Source: Caenorhabditis elegans (taxonomy: Eukaryota > Nematoda > Chromadorea > Rhabditida > Rhabditidae). Taken from it: a DNA stretch of 64,000 nucleotides. Position 1 is the stretch's first letter, and the number at the start of each line of letters is the position of its first letter. Below are positions 1 through 12,640 of this stretch, piece by piece. The notes beneath the pieces are model-generated. The model ran no database searches and was not told the origin of the DNA. It saw only the letters and a list, made by a program, of their open reading frames with translations. The position numbers and the translations under genes were made by a program. The DNA lies in assembly GCF_000002985.6 (NCBI RefSeq), contig NC_003281.10, forward strand, positions 13,206,001-13,270,000, given 5' to 3'.

Positions 1-1346
1 ACAATCAATGACGCAATTACGAGTGAGATGAAAGCCACGTGGAAGATCCCGGCCACTTCGTTCGCTTACGTCTCCGCGCCACACATTCCGATTTTGCAGT
101 TGGCTTACGGAGTTGCGAAGAAGCATTTTGGGGAGAAGACCGCGATTCGATCAAGCTTCATGTTTGCAGAGCCGAAGAACGATAAGGTACAGGGTGGCTT
201 AAAAATGACCTAAATTGAGTTAAAATCGGCAAAAATCGGCAGCTGGAAACTAACTTTTTTTGGAATCACCGTCTAATTTTGGTGTCCATGTGGTGTCAGA
301 GTGTCCCATCACGGTGTGATCTACATAAAATGCGGGAAACGAGAGTTGACGTCAAACTTTTCTGGAGAAAAAAATCGCATTTATTGTAGATCAAACCGTG
401 ATGGGACAACCTGGCATCACGTTTCATAGCGTTTTTCGCGCTCCACTGACAATCGCCAAACAGAAAACACGTGGGAAGGTCGTGTACTCCACACGGACAA
501 ATAAATGAAGGATTACAATGTAAACCGAGCCGCGACGCGGCACGCAACGCGCCGTAAGTCGACTCCAGCCGTGGCCGACTCCAACATGGCCAAACTCGAC
601 ACGGGGTTCTGGCTTTCCTCATTGAATTTTCGCGCTCCATTTACAATCGCCTGCCGGACAACGCGTGGAAAAGTATCGTGTACTGCACACAGACAAATAC
701 ATCAGTTTTACAACTAAAAACGAGCCGCGACGCGATACGCAACGCGCCGTAAATCTACACAAAATCTCTCCGACCCAAAATGGCCTAGTTCGGCAAACTC
801 TGCCATTTCGATTTATGAGGGAAGCCAGAATTACGTGATTCGGGAAAGTTTCAAAAGTTTGACAAGAAGTGACCAAAGTTCTACAGAAAATTCCGTGTTT
901 TTATTGAGAAGTTTTCCTAAAAACTGGGCAATTTTTAGAGAAGATATAGGTTATAAGCTTCCAATTTTTTTCAGTTTCTAATCGCTAAGGATTCGGACTT
1001 GAAGCATCTCAAATATGAGGTGATCCTTGGCGCGAGCCGCTTCTGTTGGACAAAAGTGGAGACTCACGCGGAAATGTCAAAACGAATTGAGTCGACACTT
1101 TTTGAGTAAGTTCAACATACAGTACCTCGAAAACCGATACTTTTCAGATTGATGCGTGTTCTTCCGAATCTTGTCCTTTTCCTCGGACCGCTCGCGTTTG
1201 ACGTTCTCTACGAGACACTCGAGATGCAGAAACGAAAAACGATTGCCAAACCGGGAGTAGTCATCGAGAATTTCAAACGGGAAAATAACAAATGGAAGCG
1301 TGTTCAGAAGCACGGAGCCACGTCGATCTCTGTTCCATTGTGTTGA
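1..1346 (+). CDS. 3' end of an unrecognised protein-coding gene (last three exons)
   Basis: Three exons read in one frame: 1-186 (open from the window edge, donor GTACAG), 975-1105 (acceptor TTTTTTTCAG, donor GTAAGT) and 1148-1346 (acceptor ACTTTTCAG, stop TGA). Splice phases agree (0, then 2+1). The visible C-terminal 171 residues are soluble-looking and mixed in charge, with one hydrophobic run near LVLFLGPLAFDVL and a basic tail. I do not recognise a family. AATAAA at 1374 is a good polyadenylation signal just after the stop. The first intron (187-974) is filled with a dispersed repeat. The 5' part of the gene lies outside the window, so function cannot be judged. Confidence 0.8.
415..845. 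repeat. Two adjacent copies of a dispersed intronic repeat
   Basis: Copies at about 420-600 and 601-845 share the segments GCCGCGACGCG, CACGCAACGCGCCGTAA and a following stretch containing AAAATGGCCTAGTT. A third copy lies in anoctamin intron 8 (about 44705-44950) with the same segment order, so this is a dispersed family. It has no coding potential beyond short chance frames. Confidence 0.7.
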
Positions 1347-1740
1347 TTTTTACTTGAGATGAAGAAAGTACTTGGAATAAAGATTTTGTGATCTTTTTTT
1401 TTTTGAATTTGAAGTTTATATTAGTTGTGTGGCTTGGATAAAACGTCCCCAAAAGTATTATTTAAGGTTACGATAATATTTTACTAACTACTAGTAAGTG
1501 TTGTAAAAATGCCGTTTTGGATGATAAAAAATGGCCCGTAATAAAGCAATATAACTTTAAAAATTAATGAATTAGTTCAAAGTTTGTATGCTCTGTAATT
1601 TTTTGAATAAAAATTTCAAAACAATTAAAATGTGGCTAATAACAAATTTTTGAATTTCCCCACAAATAAATACTTATTTAGTTTTTTTTTCCAAAAGTTC
1701 TGGAAAACCATAGGAAGCGCTTCTTCTTTCTTCCTTAAAG

Positions 1741-2890
1741 GTGTAGGACAGCCATCAGATTGCTTTAAAAAAATTGGGCAAAAATAAAAAGTTGTCTAAA
1801 TTTTTTGAAAACGGGTAGTTCATATATAGAAAATTTGCAAAAATGGGCAATTTATGACAAAAAGGCACAATTTTGAAACTCCTCTAAAATGGTTAATTTT
1901 TTAGTTAGGAAACTCAAAATTGATCTACGAACACTAAAAAATTGCTTTTTTTCAATTTTTAATGGTTTTGCACATTTTCAGAAAAATTATTTTTTTGTCC
2001 AAAAAAAAAGGACAGTCATTAGATGGCTGAAAAAAAATTGGGCAAAAATAAAAAGTTGTCTAATTTTGTTAAAACCGGGTAATTTGAGTATGTAGAATGC
2101 AAAAAATCTAGATTTAACCCATTAAAAACTATTAAAAAGTGGCAAAATTAGGCAAGTTATTGGAAAAATTCACAATTTTGAAACTCCTCTAAAATGGTTA
2201 ATTTTTTAGTTAGGGGACTCAAATTTGATTTCCGAACACTATAAAATTTCTTTTTTTTAGAATATAATAGTTTCGAGCATTTTCAGAAAAATTATTTTTT
2301 TGTCCAAAAAAAAGGACAGTCGAAGTTTCAAAATTGTGATTTTTTGCCATAAATTGCCCTTTTTTTTATAGTTTTTGATCGGTTAAACCTAGATTTTCTG
2401 AATTATCCATATATGAATTACCCGTTTTCAACAAATTTAGACAACTTTTTATTTTTGCCCAATTTGTTTTTTCAGCCATCTAATGACTGTCCTTTTTTTG
2501 GGAAAAAAATTTTTTTTCATGAAAACGTTCGAAATCACTAAAAATTGAAAAAGGGCAATTTTATAGTGTTCGGAGATCAATTTTGAGTTCTCTAACTACG
2601 ATGGCTGAAAAAAAAAATTGGGCAAAAATAAAAAGTTGTCTAAATTTGTTGAAAACGGGTAATTCATATATGGAGAATTCAGAAAATTTAGGTTTAACCG
2701 ATCAAAAACTATAAAAAAAAGTGGCAAAAATGGGCAATTTATGGCAAAAAGTCACAATTTTGAAACTCCTCTAAAATGATTAATAATTTAGTTAGAGGAC
2801 TCAAAATTGCTCTCCGAACACTAGAATATTCCCCTTTTTTAATTTTAATAATTTCGAACATTTTCAGAAAATTCTCGGTTTTCAGTACAG
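1741..2890. repeat. Direct and inverted copies of an AT-rich repeat
   Basis: The segment containing AAAAATAAAAAGTTGTCTAA followed by a (A)AACGGGTA stretch occurs in the same orientation near 1780, 2045 and 2625, and inverted near 2405-2460. Neighbouring pieces (CTCCTCTAAAATGGTTAA, TTTTTTTGTCCAAAAAAAA) repeat with it. The arrangement can fold back on itself. It looks like a decayed nested foldback element. Confidence 0.6.
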
Positions 2891-3804
2891 GTATAGGTAT
2901 AGTTATAGTATAGGCCTGTAAAAAATTGTTTTTATACAAAAGCGGCTCAAATTATACACCTTATCCATACTTTATCTACGTTTTACAATAGAGAGAAAAA
3001 CTAATAGATTAACTACATTCCTCACATACACTGCTAATTCGGTTCAACTATTATTACTTTTCAAACCAAACAATTACTCATTTTTGAAATACCTGAACAC
3101 CTTTTTTTGTTTCCCGTAAGTCAGTTTACCCATTTTTCCGACCAAAATCTTACTTGTCGCCGAGTCATAAAACAAATAAATTGCGCAACCTTCCTGCCAA
3201 AAGTGAATTTGTAAATATTTGGAGCATTTTAAGTGAATCTATGAGAGAAAGTGAAGCTTGATATAAACTTGATTAGTTCGATAATCACTTCATTTGTTGA
3301 CTTATTGCTTATTTCTTGAATTTTTACTTTCAATTTGAGCGGAGCCTTGCACTTCAATTGTCTAGTCTTATTTTATTTTAATTTTTAGTTAAATTTGATA
3401 TTACAATTTTTGAATTTCTCGTTCTGAAAATGTGGAAACAAGTTTTCAAAGATTGTAGTCAGAAGGTCCCTTTGCCGGTTGACCTCCAAACTTTGCGGGA
3501 AATTTATTTTTGATTTGTGTGACGTCACACTGTTCCAAATAAAACTACACCAAGTTATGGTAAATTGTCAAATTCTATAAAAATTTGGACTAAAAATTTT
3601 AATCACTGCTGCAGGTTTGAATTTTTTTTGATTGACAGCTTCCAAAAATTGGTAAAAACTGAGTTTTCCCAGCTTTTTGACTCGAATATAGTAAATTTTC
3701 CAAAACTTTTTGAAAACTTTTACTATTATGTTTGAAATTCAATTGTTTCCCCACTTACCATACTCCATACAGCCAAATAAAATGACGAATTGTTTTGGTC
3801 CTAC

Positions 3805-4402
3805 CAAGGGTGGGCGGCAAACGGTTTTTTCCGGCAAACGGTAAATTAGTAATTTGCCGAAAATTAAGATTTCAGGCAAATCGGAAAACGGTGACTTGCC
3901 GGAGTTTAAAATTTCCGGTAAATCGGCAAACCGACAGTTTGCCGATTTGCCGAAAAAACGGCAAGTGCCGAAAAGTTTAGAATGGCGCAGTTTTAAGTGT
4001 TTCCGTTGATAAAAATCCCTCTAAACACATTAGGGAAATTAATATCCGGCAAGCAGCAAATCGGCATTTTGGCGAAAATTAAAATTTCCGGAAAATCGGC
4101 AAACTGGAAAATTGGCAGGATTTAAAATTTCCGGCAAATCGGCAGACCGGCAAATTGGTGGGATTTAAAGTTTCCGGCGAATCGGCAAACCGGCATTTGC
4201 CACAAATTTCAAAAAAGGCGCTGTTTTAAGTGTTCCCGTTTTATAAAAAAAAAACCCTCTAAAAATCTCCGGCAAATTGATATCCGGCAAACAGAAAATC
4301 GGCAATTTTCCGAAAATTGAAATTCCGGCAAATCGGCAAGCCGGGAACTTGCCGATTTGCAAACTTTCCAAAACACAAGGAAATTGCCGGATAATGTCTC
4401 CA
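3805..4402. repeat. CGGCAAATTGCCG-type foldback repeat
   Basis: Short blocks of CGGCAAATCGGCAAA and its complement alternate with spacers such as AAAATTTCCGGCAAATCGG, beginning with GGGTGGGCGGCAAACGG. The same family occurs at 5920-6272, 8921-9511, 21191-21722 and 53596-54075. In several copies the ends are complementary (GGGTGGGCGGCAA at one end, TTGCCGCCCACC at the other), as in a miniature foldback element. Confidence 0.7.
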
Positions 4403-5919
4403 AAATTTATGTATTTTGTAGGATTGTTGATGCACTTTATAAAATAAAAACTAAAAATTTTTTTCAAAAAAAAAATCTCAAAAATAGTATTGGAAAGCCT
4501 AAATATTAAGATATCACTTGAATTTCTATAAAAATGAAATAATCTCAATTTGATCTCTATTATTTTGCAAATGTCACCATTTCATTTATTATTCAATAAA
4601 TTCAATTCAATTAATCTTCATTCAGACTTTCTAATCTCTGAGGTCTTTCACATTTAATCTCTCATGAATTAATTCAAATTGTGAAGCTTCCTTTCATGGA
4701 GTATATATATATTTTGTATATATTTCGAACAATCTTGTGATAAACTCATTAGATTTTTTCCTTCCTTCGGTTTGAAAAAATATCAAAGATACCGTTCATA
4801 TTTGTTGGCACGTCGTTTACCTCTCATGACCTGATTTTTTGCCGGTTTTCCAAAAAAAAATGTCGGGCTCAGTTATCTATTTGCACAGGCTGACTGAATG
4901 AGCGCAAATAATCGAAATTTATATATCCATCAACGACTTTTTTTGTTTATTTCGTCAATTGTTTCCGATAAAAGTTGCACACACCGTTTTGATTTTTTTC
5001 GGTTTTAATGTGTTTTTTTTTGTTTTTTTCGAAATAGTTTTTCTAGAAAACGGAAATTATATTCAAAAAATTATTTGACAAAAATATACGAAAAAAAAAA
5101 ACTAAAAAATTAAATTTAAAAACTGAATACCAGCCCAGGCGCCAATTTTAAAATTTTCTAAATCATCGGAGAATTTTGAATCCTTCAAATAAGCTCCTCC
5201 CATAAATTGGCTCTTAGTATGGATTTGTTTGTATTTTTCGGGATTGTAGAAATTGTTAAAAACCACCCCTTTTGTGCCAAATGACTAAAAAAAAATTTTT
5301 TTTCATTTTTTTTTTGACAGTCAAAAATTGATAATTACTCAGTTTTTGCCTCTTTTTGAGAAAACTGTTGCATGTTTGAAACCCTTTGAATATTAATATT
5401 TTAAATATAATTAAATTATAAAAATTTGAATTCCGAAAAAGCGGCAAAACTGAGATTTTTCCAATATTCAAAAAATTATTAAAAACTTAGAATTTTTTAA
5501 ATTATGATATATGGTCATTGTGATGCCAAATGCATGTTTTAAAGCAAAATTTTGAATTAGCAAATATCAAATTAATTTAGGAAAAATTTTAATAAATAAT
5601 GTGATTTATTGAAATGAATATTTCATCACATTTTCGTATTTTATTCTTGTGTACAACTTGTCAGTTTACTTTTAATCTTTAATTAACAATGACTAGTACG
5701 TTTTGTTTGTTATTTGTTCGGTTGTGGGCAAGAAAATGATCTCTTCACCTTTTCTGCTCCCCCACCTTTTTAGAGGTATCCCATTTCCGACCACAACAAA
5801 TGGTCACAATTTGATATTTTTAGTACATAAGTTTATTATTTGATGGATTAGTATATTTGGTTTGCCTTATTATATATTTATTTGCCTTATTATATATATA
5901 TTTTCCTTATTATTATATT

Positions 5920-6272
5920 TATTGCAATTTGCCGATTCACTGCATTTGTCGACAAAAAAAGAGGCAATTGCCGAAAATGGTGGATTTGCACATTTTTTCT
6001 GGAAATGTCAGAATAGCAATTTTTATCAGCAAAATTTTACGCATCCTATGAATGTTTCTACATCTATTTTGAAAAGTAATCAAATTCTATGGAAATATCT
6101 AAAGAAAGTTTCAAAAAGGCACAGTGTTTCCGTCTTATAAAAATCCCTCTAAACAATTCCGGCAAAATCCGGCAAACGGTAAATCCGCAATTTCCGAAAA
6201 TTTAAATTTCCGGCAATTTGACAAACCGGAAATTTGCCGAACTTGCCGAACGGCAATTGCCGCCCACCCTTG
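5920..6272. repeat. CGGCAAAT-family repeat, partial
   Basis: It ends in TTGCCGCCCACCCTTG, the inverted complement of the start of the 3805 copy, with internal CCGGCAAACGG blocks and the linked segment GGTGGATTTGCACATTTTT also seen near 9215 and 21350. Confidence 0.65.
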
Positions 6273-6689
6273 TTGCAAATGTTGAAAAACCGCATTTGTC
6301 CGAATATTTCAGGAGAATTTATCAGGAATTGAGAAAATTAGGTTCAAATGTCTTAAAGCAAACGTGCAATTTTAATATTTTTCGATGAAGTACCTAATTT
6401 TTTAAAATTTGAAAATTAATCTAATTAGAATTAAAGTCGAATAAATTCAGTAATATTGCCGGAACCCTTGATAAACTTAGCAAGCCAAAATAATATATTT
6501 TTTAATTTTTGCAAATTTAGAAATTCAAATCTAAAAATAACTCGTTTCTCAAATTATTTTCACTACTTTCCTCCAATGAATCAGCAGAAAACCTTATGCA
6601 AACATGACTTGAATTACCTTTTCTGATGTCGTTTGCAGATCTAAACCCGCTTTTTTTGTTTATTATGTTTTTTGGTGATGAAATATTTT

Positions 6690-8347
6690 CAGCTCACCAT
6701 GTCATTTTGCACTTTTCTCGCACGGATTTTTCTATTCTTCTTGAACTTGGCGCAAACGGTAAGTACTTTAAAAAAGCAGTTTAGAACTAATCATATGATA
6801 TTTCAATTTTTTCAGCTTGTCGGTTTTACAGTAATCGCTCTCACACTTTGGATTCGTTTTGATAAAGGCTTCGAATCGGAAATTCGGACTAATATATTGA
6901 GGGATAATGATCCGGAGCCATTGGCTGGTGTGAAGTCGGATATTAGAACAGGGGTAGGTTGATGGGGAATGTTTTGATGCCGATGTGCCGAAATTTTCCA
7001 AGTGCCGCACATCTCTGGCCTGCATCATGCCTTCCGCATGCCTACAAGTTCCGCTCGCCTGAAATAATTTCATGAATATTTTTTATATTTTCAGATCATT
7101 GTCTCTTTCTGGATAATCATCGGATTTGCCATTGCTAATGTGATAATCGGATTTGTTGGCGTTATTGGAGCAGTTATCCGGAGCAAGTATCTATTGGTGA
7201 GAGCCTATTCAATACATAGTCCAATATAAAATTCGCAGGCTCCATACTTTCTGTTTATGGTTATCTTGTTTCTTTTGGAAATTGCAATTGGTATTACCGT
7301 GTTGGTGAAGAGAAGATCCGTTAGAAGAACTGTCAAGGAATATGTTTTCGATTCGTTCAACATGAATGCCCAGGCTGATATTTCTGCGTTTAATTTTAGA
7401 GTGAGTTGGGGAAAAAATGCAAATTATTTTTTTTAATGTTTTGGTAAAAAGAATACGCCATATATAAGGTCACTCCAGGTGGTGAGTTAGGTCAGACTGT
7501 ACTGACAGAGCCGATAGAGCCGGCAGTAGTACTGTAGAGGTACTGTAGGAGTGATGTATGATTACTGTAGTTTTGGAAGAAGTGACTTTTTGTTTTTTGA
7601 AAGGATATTGGTTAGTGGGGGCATAGTTGGGGTACTGTAGGAGTACTGTAGGTGTACTGAAGTTTTGGCAAAAGTAAGATTTTGTCTTTTGAAGGGATAT
7701 TGGTTAGGGGTTAGTGGGGGCATGGCTGGGGTACTGTAGTAGTACAGTAGGGGTATATTGTAGTAGTACTGTAGGGGTATAAAAAATAAATAAATAAAAA
7801 TTTTGGCATTTTTGCCCAATTTTTGGCGGTTTTCAAGAATTTTCTAGAAAAACCTGAAAACTTAAAAAATCTAGAAACTGCTAGAACTCTCTAAACAATT
7901 TTGGAAACTTCTGAAAAAATTCTAGAAACTGCTAAAACTTTCTAGACAAATCTGGATACCTCTAGAATTTTCTTGAGAGTCCACGAAGCCTGGTTCACAA
8001 TAATTTTTTCTACATCTATGTTGTTGACAAATGTTTCTCAACTCTACTGTAAAAAAATGTTGGAGCGGCAGACATCTTGCGGGTTCAACTTTGACTTTTT
8101 TTAAAAATTAGAGCTGCTTAAAACCATCAAATTTTAGTACAACTGCTGTGGAGCCGAAAATCTGCCAAATTTGAACTGTTTCGCCGGCCAGCCAACATGT
8201 TCGTCAGCTGTCTGGGATCGTCTCGATTTTACAATGATGATCTTCGGAATCTGTATGCTGATTATAGTTGTGTTACAAATGTTCACAGCATTTCTCACTG
8301 TTCCAATTATTATTGAGAGAAAGAGGGAAACGTCTTATCAACAGTAA
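6690..8347 (+). CDS. Tetraspanin family membrane protein
   Basis: Coding exons: 6699-6758, 6816-6953, 7095-7196, 7239-7400 and 8138-8347, all joined in phase 0, giving 223 residues. The TTTTCAG at 6686-6692, seven bases before the ATG, looks like a trans-splice acceptor and supports this start. Four hydrophobic segments are visible: residues about 5-30 (split by intron 1), exon 3, the start of exon 4, and the C-terminal part of exon 5. The large loop between the third and fourth segments contains the tetraspanin Cys-Cys-Gly signature (YNCCGAENLP) plus two further cysteines (CFAGQPTC). Tetraspanins organise membrane microdomains through lateral contacts. AATAAA near 8438 is a likely polyadenylation signal. 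The family call is firm; which tsp gene it is I cannot say. Confidence 0.88.
7466..7775. repeat. GTACTGTAG-rich tandem repeat in tetraspanin intron 4
   Basis: Repeats of GTACTGTAGGAGTACTGTAG and variants (GTAGTAGTACTGTAGGGGTA) alternate with a duplicated segment containing TTTTGAAGGGATATTGGTTAG. The same GTACTGTAGG motif reappears at 48172-48195. It lies wholly within the 737-bp last intron. Confidence 0.65.
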
Positions 8348-8920
8348 TTTTTTTTTGGTAATTTTAAGCTTTGTGTGTTTTTTTTTTTGGAAAATCGGGT
8401 GTTCCGTTTTTGTCACAAGTTATTCTACGTTTTTTGTAAATAAATGTTGATAATTGTGGTAATTTTGTTGGCTTTTTGCCTAAATATTCTTGAAATAGCT
8501 TTAAAAAAAAAGGAAATTTCCATAAATCGCAAATTTCAAAAAAAAAAATTCAGAATTCTTCATTCAGTTCCAGAATTCAATTCCGAAGAATTCTGGAAAT
8601 TTAGGAACCACTTCAGAACAAAAAAAAATTGAATTTTATATGATTTTTTGAAAATTGGAAAATTCTCAGTTTTTGCCACTTTTTTGGAAGTCGTCATTTA
8701 AAGGAATTTAAAATATACTAGTACCAAAACTTTAAATAAAAATGCGAAACCTGCTAACACGCGTGTGTTGATAATCGGCATAATGTCCATTGCACTTATC
8801 ACCATAAATATTAATAAGATGAGTTATATAACACCTTATCAAAAACCGTTCTATGTCAAATGAAGGACCGTACAAATTGTGAGCCCAGTACGGGTAAACA
8901 GAGTGGTTATACTTTTTTTT

Positions 8921-9511
8921 AGTTCCCGGCAAATCGCAAAACGGCAAATTGCCTATCCGTGAAAGTTTCTACATCTGATGGGGCTATTCAAGTAATGTAG
9001 AAAAATGTATTTAAATACATTTGTGACGTCACAAATGTATTTAAATACATGTTTTTATATAAATCGGGAAATTGCAGAAATTGAAAATTTCTGGCAAATC
9101 GGCAAATTCCCGGAATTTAAATTTTCGACAAATCGGCAAATTGCCGGAATTGAAATTTTCGGCAAATCGGCAACTTGCTGAAATTGAAAATTTCCGGCAA
9201 ATCGGCAAACTGGCAAATTGTGGTTTTGCACATTTTTCTGGCAATTTCAGAATTTCAATTTTAATCGGCAAAATGGTGCTGTGCTCCTACATCTATTTTG
9301 AAAAGTAATCAAATTCTATGAAAATATATAATGAAAACGGGAAAAAATTTCAAAAAGGCACAGTTTTAAGTGTTTCCGTCTTATTAAAATCCCTATAAAA
9401 ATTTCTGGCAAACGGCAAATCGGCAAAGTGCCGGAATTGAAAATTTCCGGCAAACCGGCAATGTGCGGATTTGCCGAAATTGCCAAACGACATTTGTCGC
9501 TCAATCCTTGT
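8921..9511. repeat. CGGCAAAT-family repeat block
   Basis: It carries many CGGCAAATCGGCAA blocks joined by TTGAAAATTTCCGG spacers, an inverted half around 9410-9500, and flanking GTGAGCCCAGTACGGG / GCGAGCCCAGTACGGG direct copies near 8880 and 9530. Confidence 0.65.
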
Positions 9512-10285
9512 TTCAGAGGACGATGCAAATTGCGAGCCCAGTACGGGGAATCAGAGTGGCTTCACTTTTTTCAAAGAAAAAGTTTCGTGACGTCAAATTG
9601 CCAACTAGACTTCTAGATTCTAGTGAACTTCTTTAGTTTAAATTTGGTCTCAATATTCTTGTTTCTGTCATAAAAATGCTATATTTTTAAGGGATTAATA
9701 CATTTTACAAAGAGAAAATTAAAAAAATGCCGATGTAAAATAATTCAACTTTCCCCAACACCGTCTCAGACCATTCACCTCCACTTTCTCCGTGCTTCAT
9801 CAATCCTGGGTCATTCAACCAATTTCTCGTCTTCTTCTTTTTTTTCCGTTTTTCTCTCACTTTTCTCTATTTCTTCATCCCCGCACTCACTCACTTTCAC
9901 GTCTTCTTTTTCTATTTTCATCCTTTTCTCTCGGCCTCTCTGGTTTTCTATTTTTCTAGTGCACTCAAATTTTTCAATACTATTTTTTTCTTTTAGCATG
10001 TTTTTATGGCAATCTGTTCTGTGTTTTTTTTTTTTGAAAAATCATCTGTAGAAGGGATAACGAATTGGTGTTCGCATTGATTTATGTTAAATCAATTTTT
10101 AAATAATTGAGCAAACTAAATTTTAAAAATTGGATTAATTCCAAGTTCGAAAATAATTTAAAATTTAAAATAATATCAAAATCCAGAAAAATCTTTTTTT
10201 TTGTAGTTTCAAGATTTATTTTTTATTTTTATTATAATATTTAAAACACCCTTTAAAAATTCATTAAACAAAAAAAAACATTATT

Positions 10286-10631
10286 ACGGGTACAGAAACT
10301 TCAGAGAATGCGTATTGCGCAACATATTTGACGCGCAAAATATCTCGTAGCGAAAACTACAGTAATTCTATAAATGACTACTGTAGCGCTTGTGTCGATT
10401 TACGGGCTTGATTTTGGAAATGAGTTTATTTTCGAAAAATGATAGCGATATATTATTTTCTCATACAAAAAATATTTTATCGATAAATTAATTTTTAAAT
10501 CACTTAAAAATTGAGCCCGTAAATCGACGCTACAGTAGACATTTAAAGAATTACTGTAGTTTTCGCTACGAGATATTTTGCTCGTCAAATATGTTGCGCA
10601 ATGCGCATTCTCAGAAATTTCTGTTCCGGTA
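10286..10631. repeat. Foldback element, GCGTATTGCGCAACATATTTG family, copy 1
   Basis: The left arm contains GAATGCGTATTGCGCAACA, CAAAATATCTCGTAGCGAAA, ACTACTGTAGCGCTTGTGTC and GATTTACGGGCTTGA. The right arm carries the same blocks inverted and in reverse order, ending GCGCAATGCGCATTCTC. The arms are about 130 bp with an AT-rich centre. Five other copies are listed in this window. It has no ORF, so it is a non-autonomous miniature element. Confidence 0.85.
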
Positions 10632-12424
10632 ATATCTTGATTTCAAATGTCCCAATTTTAAGCCAATAAATCTAAAAACCCACAGATTAAGTCACGAGAT
10701 AACTCTTATCTATTTATGAAGATCCTATTAAATCAGAATTTCCCGCAAATTAATTTTTTTTTCGCTTAAATCAACATAAATCTGCGGATCCCTTTCACTT
10801 TTAATGTCTAACATCTCGTGTTCTCTTGGAATCCGGGTCAAACTCATTTTCCTTCCGCTTTTCTCTCTTTTATGGCTTCTTTTCTAATCATTTCACTTAA
10901 TTTCCAAATCTGTCGCGGTTTTTCTGATTTTTGTGGAACTTTCCGTCACATTTTTTTTCTGACAAAATTTGAAATTCTCCAAAAATTATGTTTTATGAAA
11001 ATATTAGAATTTCCCACCAAATTGTTTTTATTGGAAATTACAATTTCCCGCCAATTTTTTTGTTGGAAGTTTGAATTTCGAGCTAAAAAATTTTTTTTGA
11101 GAATTTTTTATTAAAAAAAAAAATTTTTAAGTGTAATCTCGAAGTTCAGACCAAAAACTTCATTTTGAGAAAATTTAAAAAAAATGAATTATCAGCCGAA
11201 TTGTTTTTCTCATAATTTGTAAATTTCCCCCTACATAGCAATTGCAATACTTGTTTTCAGAAAATTTGAATTTCCCACCAAGAAATTTTTTTTTTCTGAG
11301 AATTCTTTTTTTTTTAAAGAATTTTTTCAGTGTAAATTCGAAGTTCAGACAAAACACTTATTTTTGAGACAATTTTAGTTTACTGGCAAAAATTTTTATC
11401 AGGAATTTTGAAATTTCAAATTTCTCGTCAGAAATGGTTTGGAAGGAAAATTTTAACATCCTGCCAAAATTAGAAAATTTGAATTTTTCACGAAACATTT
11501 TTCTCAGAAAACTCGAACTCCCTCCATTTTCTGAACCTATTTGAATTCCTCACCGAATTAATTTCTCTTTGAAATTTTGAAATTCCCACCAAATTTTTTT
11601 CTGGGTGTTTTAAAAAGTATAGAATACCCAAATAAAGTGGCAGTGATAGTTAATAAGTATCTATTCAAATGTATCAAATCCTCTCCTTTCTCAAACTAAT
11701 CACATCTCATTTCTCATGCTCATTATCAACTTCTCTCCACTCATTCGGGAACCGCAAGCGGGTCCGTTCACTCCCACTCCCTCTCTCTCTCTCTCAATAT
11801 CCCATGAGCATAATAAGTGAGCTCTAGTCATCACAAACAGAAATGCAAACATGCAATCTGTTGAGTCTTCGCCCCTTTTCCTGTTTTGTATTCAATAGAA
11901 GAAGATGAAGAAGAGTATCAAGTGACAAGCACCCTTCTGTCTTTCAACCCATTTTTGGGTGGAACGCTGCTGGCTTAATTTTCATAAATTTATGTGGGTT
12001 ATTACTCAAATATGTAAAAGGTGATTATACAATGAAAATACATAGGAGGATTATTAATGAGCCGCCCGGTTTGTTTGCTTGTTATCGGTGGACTTATTAT
12101 GTATGATTTCGGCTTCAAATTTATGTATTAATAATTTTTTATATGAGTTTGATATCTAATTTGAATTACCGCGCTTTTGCCTCTGAACTCCGCCCATATA
12201 ACCGTGCCGCAATTGGTTTTTTTTTCAATTTCGACAGAAATTCTTCTTTGTTTTGCGTTGCTTGTTTAGTTTTTGATAAAGAAAAAACCATAAATTATTT
12301 ATATATTTCTTTAAATCAAATCCGGCAAATTTAACCGTTTGCGGAATTTTTTTCATAAATTGTTTTAAAAAACTTTGAAATACGAAAAATTTTTTTGAAC
12401 AATTTATTTCCTTTTTCTTCATTA

Positions 12425-12640
12425 AAGGTGGAGTAGCGCCCGTGGGGATTTTGTCCAAATGCACTTAAAATGATCCAAAACAACCGAATATCATAATAAA
12501 ACACTCCAAAAAATTTTAGATTTTTCATAATTCCGGTCAAAGTTTTGGCAAATTGCCAAACTTTTGAAAAATACGAGCTTTTGAGGAAATTTAAGAAACG
12601 TCGCATGCATGTTTCGACCCCTACAATTTTTTAATACAAA
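12425..12640. repeat. Half copy of the foldback family seen at 22563-22986
   Basis: GGTGGAGTAGCGCC, GATCCAAAACAACCGAATAT and TTTGGCAAATTGCCAAA match the inverted arm of the 22563-22986 element. The partner arm is not seen complete here. Just upstream, 12163-12213 carries the ACTCCGCCCATATAACCGTG segment of the 55357-55542 palindrome. Confidence 0.55.

Larger units (their letters stand above)
1347..6689. other. Intergenic region, no gene seen
   Basis: This 5.3-kb stretch separates the first gene from the tetraspanin. It is AT-rich, with short open frames that lack splice support or amino-acid composition typical of proteins. What it holds is repeats, listed separately: a direct/inverted array at 1741-2890 and two blocks of the CGGCAAAT family (3805-4402 and 5920-6272). 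Confidence 0.6.

Noticed and set aside
9811..9999. 62-codon Lys/Glu-rich minus-strand frame
   Set aside because: It is the complement of a pyrimidine-rich tract; composition alone explains the open frame.
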